From Bifidobacteriaceae bacterium (lineage in GTDB: Bacteria > Actinomycetota > Actinomycetes > Actinomycetales > WQXJ01), in the NCBI GenBank assembly GCA_031266115.1, contig JAISBQ010000255.1, positions 1 to 8,252 of the forward strand: 8,252 nucleotides of DNA. Reading direction: 5' to 3'. The position numbers were made by a program, and so were the translations under genes. Below, piece after piece: positions 5,725 through 8,252 of this stretch. Numbering within the stretch: the stretch's first letter is position 1; every line of letters begins with the position of its first letter. The notes under the pieces were generated by a model. The model searched no databases. It was not told where the DNA came from and was given only the letters and a program-made list of their open reading frames with translations.

Positions 5725-6063
5725 ATGCGTGGTGGTGAGGACCCGAACGCGTGGGACGCTTACGCCCGCGAACTCGGCCTACACCTACACCGCGCGCGCA
5801 TCGCCGCGCAGCTATCCCAGGAACGCCTCGCCCACGCGGCCGGGATCTCGGCGTTCACGTACCGCAAGCTCGAACACGGCCAGTCCAACCCCGGCACGCC
5901 CGCCAACCCGCGGATTCACACCCTTGTGTCCCTTGCCCGCGCGCTGCACATCCCCACCCGCGACCTGCCCCCCCCGACTGACCACTCCTACTCCTTCCAC
6001 AGTGTCGCTATGGGGGCCGCGTACAGGCGGTCGGAGAACTCGAACGCATCAGTGCCGGTGTAA
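5725..6063 (+). CDS. XRE-family helix-turn-helix regulator, possibly 3'-altered
   Basis: This 112-residue protein has one Cro/C1-type helix-turn-helix domain at about residues 17-81. The helices include LHLHRARIAAQLSQERLAHA, then AGISAFTYRKLEHGQSNP, then PRIHTLVSLARALHI. It probably binds DNA as a dimer. The domain ends naturally near DLPPP (residues 80-84). The remaining 28 residues are low in structure and lie over the antisense end of the ATPase gene (76-bp overlap), which suggests the original stop was lost and the frame runs on into neighbouring DNA. The ribosome-binding site is weak. The target is unknown; candidates are its own palindrome at 5676-5689 or the tandem motif upstream of the ATPase gene. 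It lies tail to tail with the ATPase gene and downstream of the toxin gene on the same strand. Confidence 0.8.
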   Translation: MRGGEDPNAWDAYARELGLHLHRARIAAQLSQERLAHAAGISAFTYRKLEHGQSNPGTPANPRIHTLVSLARALHIPTRDLPPPTDHSYSFHSVAMGAAYRRSENSNASVPV

Positions 6064-7268
6064 AGCACCACCCCGCACCGGAAAGCCGGCCCCAATCGGT
6101 CCCGGAGGTATGTCAGGCCCTTGAAGGACCGCGCCGAAACCTCGGCCGATGCCTTGACTTCGACACCGATCACCCCACCGCCCCGCAACTCGGCCACAAC
6201 ATCAACGTCGGAGCCGTCGGGGTCCCGGAAATGCAACAGACGGTGCGCCACCGTCGACCACGCGTGCTGTTTGACCAGCTCTCCCACAACGAAGCCCTCC
6301 AGGAGCGACCCGAACAGCTCGCCGTGATCAAAGTCCGCCAGCTCTCCAGCGCCGACATCAACGAGGAAGGCCGCGAGACCGGCATCGGACACGTAACACT
6401 TGGGCCGCTGGATCAGACGCTTCGCCACATTGCGGCGCCACGCCGGCAGAGTATGCACCAGGTAGAGGTCCTGGAGCAGGCGCAAGTACGCAGGTACCGA
6501 GCGCTCGGGTATCCCAGCGTCACGGCCCAACCGCGCTGTCACCACCTCCCCGCTGGAATTCGCCGCGAGCAGGCGCAGCAGCCGGCCGAGCCGGTCGAGG
6601 TCGCGTATACCCGAGATCTCGGCGGCATCGTGGTCGACGATGGCCGACGCGTACCCCGTGAACCACCTCTCCCGCCCACGCTCATCCCGTCGCAGCGCTT
6701 CCGGGTAGCCGCCGGCGGCCACCGTGGCCACGTACTCCTCACGCGTCAACGGTTCGCTGCCGCGTTCCAACAGCCATCCGGGGCTCTCCGCCAAATGCTG
6801 GACGATGCCGTCCCGAACCCCCCGCAACTCCCCCTGGCTCAGCGTCCCCAGCACTTCCGTCTCGGCCCGCCCGGCCAGTGACTCGTGCGATCCGGTGACG
6901 TGTAACAGGTCCGCCGATCCCGTCAGAAGGAAACGCCCTGGGCGGCGATCGCGGTCAACCTCCGCCTTGATGGCCACCAACAGATCGGGAAACCGCTGCA
7001 CCTCGTCCACCACAACCGTCCGACCTGGGCTTTGGCGCACGAATGTCGTCGCATCCGCCCGAACCCGCTCCAATGTCGTGGCATCGTCCAGGGTGTACAC
7101 CCTGGCATCCCGGTTCTTCGCCAGACCCGCCACCAGCGTCGACTTCCCCACTTGGCGTGCGCCCTGCACGACGGTGACAGGGCTCTCAGCCAGCGACTCC
7201 TCGACGAGCGCTGCTACCCATCGTGGCGCACTGTACGTGCGCAGGTCGATTCTGACCACAGCCGCCAT
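5988..7268 (-). CDS. ATP-binding protein, AAA_14 plus DUF4143 domains
   Basis: This 426-residue protein has an N-terminal AAA-type P-loop domain and a C-terminal DUF4143 domain. Walker A is GARQVGKST (36-44). Walker B is VVVDEVQ with Asp88-Glu89. LLTGS at 114-118 is a likely sensor region. A winged-helix-like middle (about 230-280, including GRDAGIPERSVPAYLRLLQDLYLV) precedes a C-terminal part with a PD-(D/E)XK-like set: Asp354-Val-Asp356 in GSDVDVV and Glu370-Val-Lys372 in GVEVKAS. The family is common in bacteria and archaea, often in several copies, and its biological role is not settled. A DNA- or nuclease-related function is inference. The start ATG (7268) has AGGTGG 6 bases upstream. 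Two tandem 20-bp motifs lie 35-77 bp upstream. A deleted copy of the same gene lies at 3438-3625. The 3' end overlaps the XRE gene. Confidence 0.9.
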   Translation of the reverse strand: MAAVVRIDLRTYSAPRWVAALVEESLAESPVTVVQGARQVGKSTLVAGLAKNRDARVYTLDDATTLERVRADATTFVRQSPGRTVVVDEVQRFPDLLVAIKAEVDRDRRPGRFLLTGSADLLHVTGSHESLAGRAETEVLGTLSQGELRGVRDGIVQHLAESPGWLLERGSEPLTREEYVATVAAGGYPEALRRDERGRERWFTGYASAIVDHDAAEISGIRDLDRLGRLLRLLAANSSGEVVTARLGRDAGIPERSVPAYLRLLQDLYLVHTLPAWRRNVAKRLIQRPKCYVSDAGLAAFLVDVGAGELADFDHGELFGSLLEGFVVGELVKQHAWSTVAHRLLHFRDPDGSDVDVVAELRGGGVIGVEVKASAEVSARSFKGLTYLRDRLGPAFRCGVVLYTGTDAFEFSDRLYAAPIATLWKE

Positions 7269-7302
7269 ACTACCCCACCTGACCTGCGGCTTGCGGCTTT
7301 TC

Positions 7303-7345
7303 GGGTAGCAATTCTGCGGATTCGTGGGTAGCTAACTCGCGGATT
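7303..7345 (-). repeat. Two tandem 20-bp sites upstream of the ATPase gene
   Basis: On the minus strand, AATCCGC followed by 6 bases and GCTACCC occurs twice, at 7345-7326 and 7322-7303. The period is exactly 23 bp, about two helical turns. Both heptamer boxes are identical between the units while the 6-base middle is not, as expected for a protein-binding site. The sites lie 35-77 bp before the ATPase start codon, a position suited to an operator or activator array. A degenerate pair with the same spacing lies upstream of the relic. Confidence 0.7.
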
Positions 7346-7550
7346 GGTGGCGATTCTTGGGGGCCCGTGCCGACATCGGAGTCCCGTCCCGCGCGGCGAT
7401 CAACCAGGCCGACGATGCCGGCCACGACAGTGACACGCCCAAAGCCCCCGCCACGCGCGCCGGGCGGGCTCCGGCCGAGTCTGCGAAGGCTCGCTCTCGA
7501 TGGACCAGGCCCCAGCACTGCTGCTGCCGCCGCCCTGTCAGCGATCAGGT
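7346..7550. other. Gap between the ATPase gene and valS
   Basis: No gene is visible here. The blocks 7396-7439 and 7477-7502 are shared with the DNA upstream of the relic. I looked for a T-box leader before valS and found no TGGNACCGCG-like box and no clear terminator hairpin. The valS promoter could not be placed. Confidence 0.5.
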
Positions 7551-7557
7551 GGGAGGA
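7551..7557 (+). promoter_or_regulatory. Ribosome-binding site of valS
   Basis: GGGAGGA lies 9 bases before the GTG at 7567 and supports that start over later in-frame candidates. Confidence 0.6.
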
Positions 7558-7566
7558 TGTACCCCC

Positions 7567-8252
7567 GTGAGCACCCACCCCGCCCAGCCGCCGCGACCCG
7601 GACCCACCATCCCCACCACCCCCGCCGTTCCGGACCGTCCCGCGCTGGAGGGCCTGGAACACCGTTGGGACACCGCGTGGGAGGCGGCCGAAACCTACCG
7701 GTTCGACACCACCGCCACCCGCGACCGGGTGTACTCGATCGACACCCCACCCCCTACGGTCTCCGGGTCCCTCCACGTGGGGCATGTGTTCTCCTACACC
7801 CACACCGACATCGTCGCCCGCTATCAGCGCATGTGCGGCCGGGCCGTGTTCTACCCGATGGGCTGGGATGACAATGGTCTGCCCACCGAGCGCCGCGTCC
7901 AGAACTACTACGGCGTCCGCTGCGACCCGTCCCTCCCGTACACCCCGGATTTCATCCCCCCGCACGATGGCGACGCCAAGTCCGTCAAAGCCGCAGACCA
8001 GGTCCCGGTGTCGCGCCGCAACTTCGTGGAGCTGTGCGAGCGATTGTCTGGCGAGGATGAGAAGCAGTTCGAGGCCCTGTGGCGCTACCTCGGCCTGTCG
8101 ATCGATTGGACGCAGACGTACCAGACCATTGACGATGACGCCCGCGCCACTTCCCAGCAGGCGTTCCTGCGCAACCTCGCCCGCGGCGAGGCGTACCAGG
8201 CCGAAGCCCCCACCCTGTGGGACGTAACGTTCCGCACGGCCGTGGCCCAGGC
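7567..8252 (+). CDS. valS: Valyl-tRNA synthetase (3' partial)
   Basis: The first 228 codons of a class I aminoacyl-tRNA synthetase are present; the frame is open to the window end. The enzyme charges tRNA-Val with valine in the cytoplasm and is essential. After a proline- and threonine-rich N-terminal extension of about 25 residues, LEGLEHRWDTAWEAAETYRFD is the usual ValRS opening. TPPPTVSGSLHVGHVFSYTHTD carries the ATP-binding HIGH-type motif (HVGH at 70-73). YPMGWDDNGLPTERRVQNYYGVRC and the VPVSRRNFVELCERL...DEKQFEALWRYLGLSIDW segment match actinobacterial ValRS. The GTG start has a strong ribosome-binding site. This is core genome and marks the right edge of the accessory region. Confidence 0.95.
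   Translation, partial: MSTHPAQPPRPGPTIPTTPAVPDRPALEGLEHRWDTAWEAAETYRFDTTATRDRVYSIDTPPPTVSGSLHVGHVFSYTHTDIVARYQRMCGRAVFYPMGWDDNGLPTERRVQNYYGVRCDPSLPYTPDFIPPHDGDAKSVKAADQVPVSRRNFVELCERLSGEDEKQFEALWRYLGLSIDWTQTYQTIDDDARATSQQAFLRNLARGEAYQAEAPTLWDVTFRTAVAQ

Noticed and set aside
5528..6124. A 198-codon plus-strand frame across the toxin end and the XRE gene.
   Set aside because: It is a Pro/Thr/Arg-rich shadow in another frame of the XRE gene, which itself has a clear helix-turn-helix domain.
7360..7566. A possible T-box or other riboswitch leader ahead of valS.
   Set aside because: There is no T-box consensus, no specifier-loop architecture and no terminator/antiterminator pair.
7270..7965. 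A long open minus-strand frame opposite the start of valS.
   Set aside because: It is Gly/Arg-rich, lies antisense to well-recognised ValRS sequence, and is best explained by GC-biased codons.

Overview
The window looks like a piece of a high-GC actinobacterial chromosome. The evidence is GC-rich third codon positions, frequent GTG starts, two antitoxin genes that appear to be leaderless, and a valyl-tRNA synthetase of the long actinobacterial type. I cannot name the genus from sequence alone.

Layout. (1) Positions 1-2989, plus strand, are a copper-handling operon. It begins with the 3' end of a membrane-anchored cupredoxin protein, probably the tail of a TauE/SafE-type transporter fused to a cupredoxin. 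A possible 42-codon ORF follows with an ATGA overlap, and then a complete Cu(+)-type P1B ATPase (copA-like) with one N-terminal metal-binding domain. (2) Positions 2990-4090 hold no intact gene. This stretch contains a decayed relic of an AAA/DUF4143 ATPase gene on the minus strand, an unidentified minus-strand ORF or gene tail, and a repeat-rich non-coding region resembling the upstream region of the intact ATPase gene further on. (3) Positions 4091-5556 carry two complete type II toxin-antitoxin modules, both Phd/YefM-type antitoxin plus PIN-domain (VapC) toxin, divergently transcribed from one 187-bp intergenic region. Each antitoxin gene has a palindrome at its promoter, and in both cases the inferred transcription start falls at or next to the GTG start codon. 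(4) Positions 5725-6063 are a small XRE/HTH regulator whose 3' end overlaps, tail to tail, the intact AAA_14/DUF4143 ATPase gene (7268-5988, minus). The ATPase has Walker A and B motifs and a C-terminal PD-(D/E)XK-like signature. Its upstream region contains two 20-bp sites in tandem at 23-bp period, and degenerate copies with the same spacing remain upstream of the relic. (5) From 7567 the core gene valS begins and runs off the window.

Interpretation. Positions 3000-7350 look like an accessory, stabilisation-type region lodged between a copper operon and valS. Two same-orientation copies of the ATPase locus, one intact and one reduced by several internal deletions, bracket the two toxin-antitoxin modules and the regulator. 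I see no transposase, integrase, tRNA, rRNA or CRISPR array. The most unusual items are the deletion-mosaic relic, the conserved tandem operator-like motif attached to the DUF4143 ATPase, and the paired palindromic, leaderless antitoxin promoters. None of these proves a new system.
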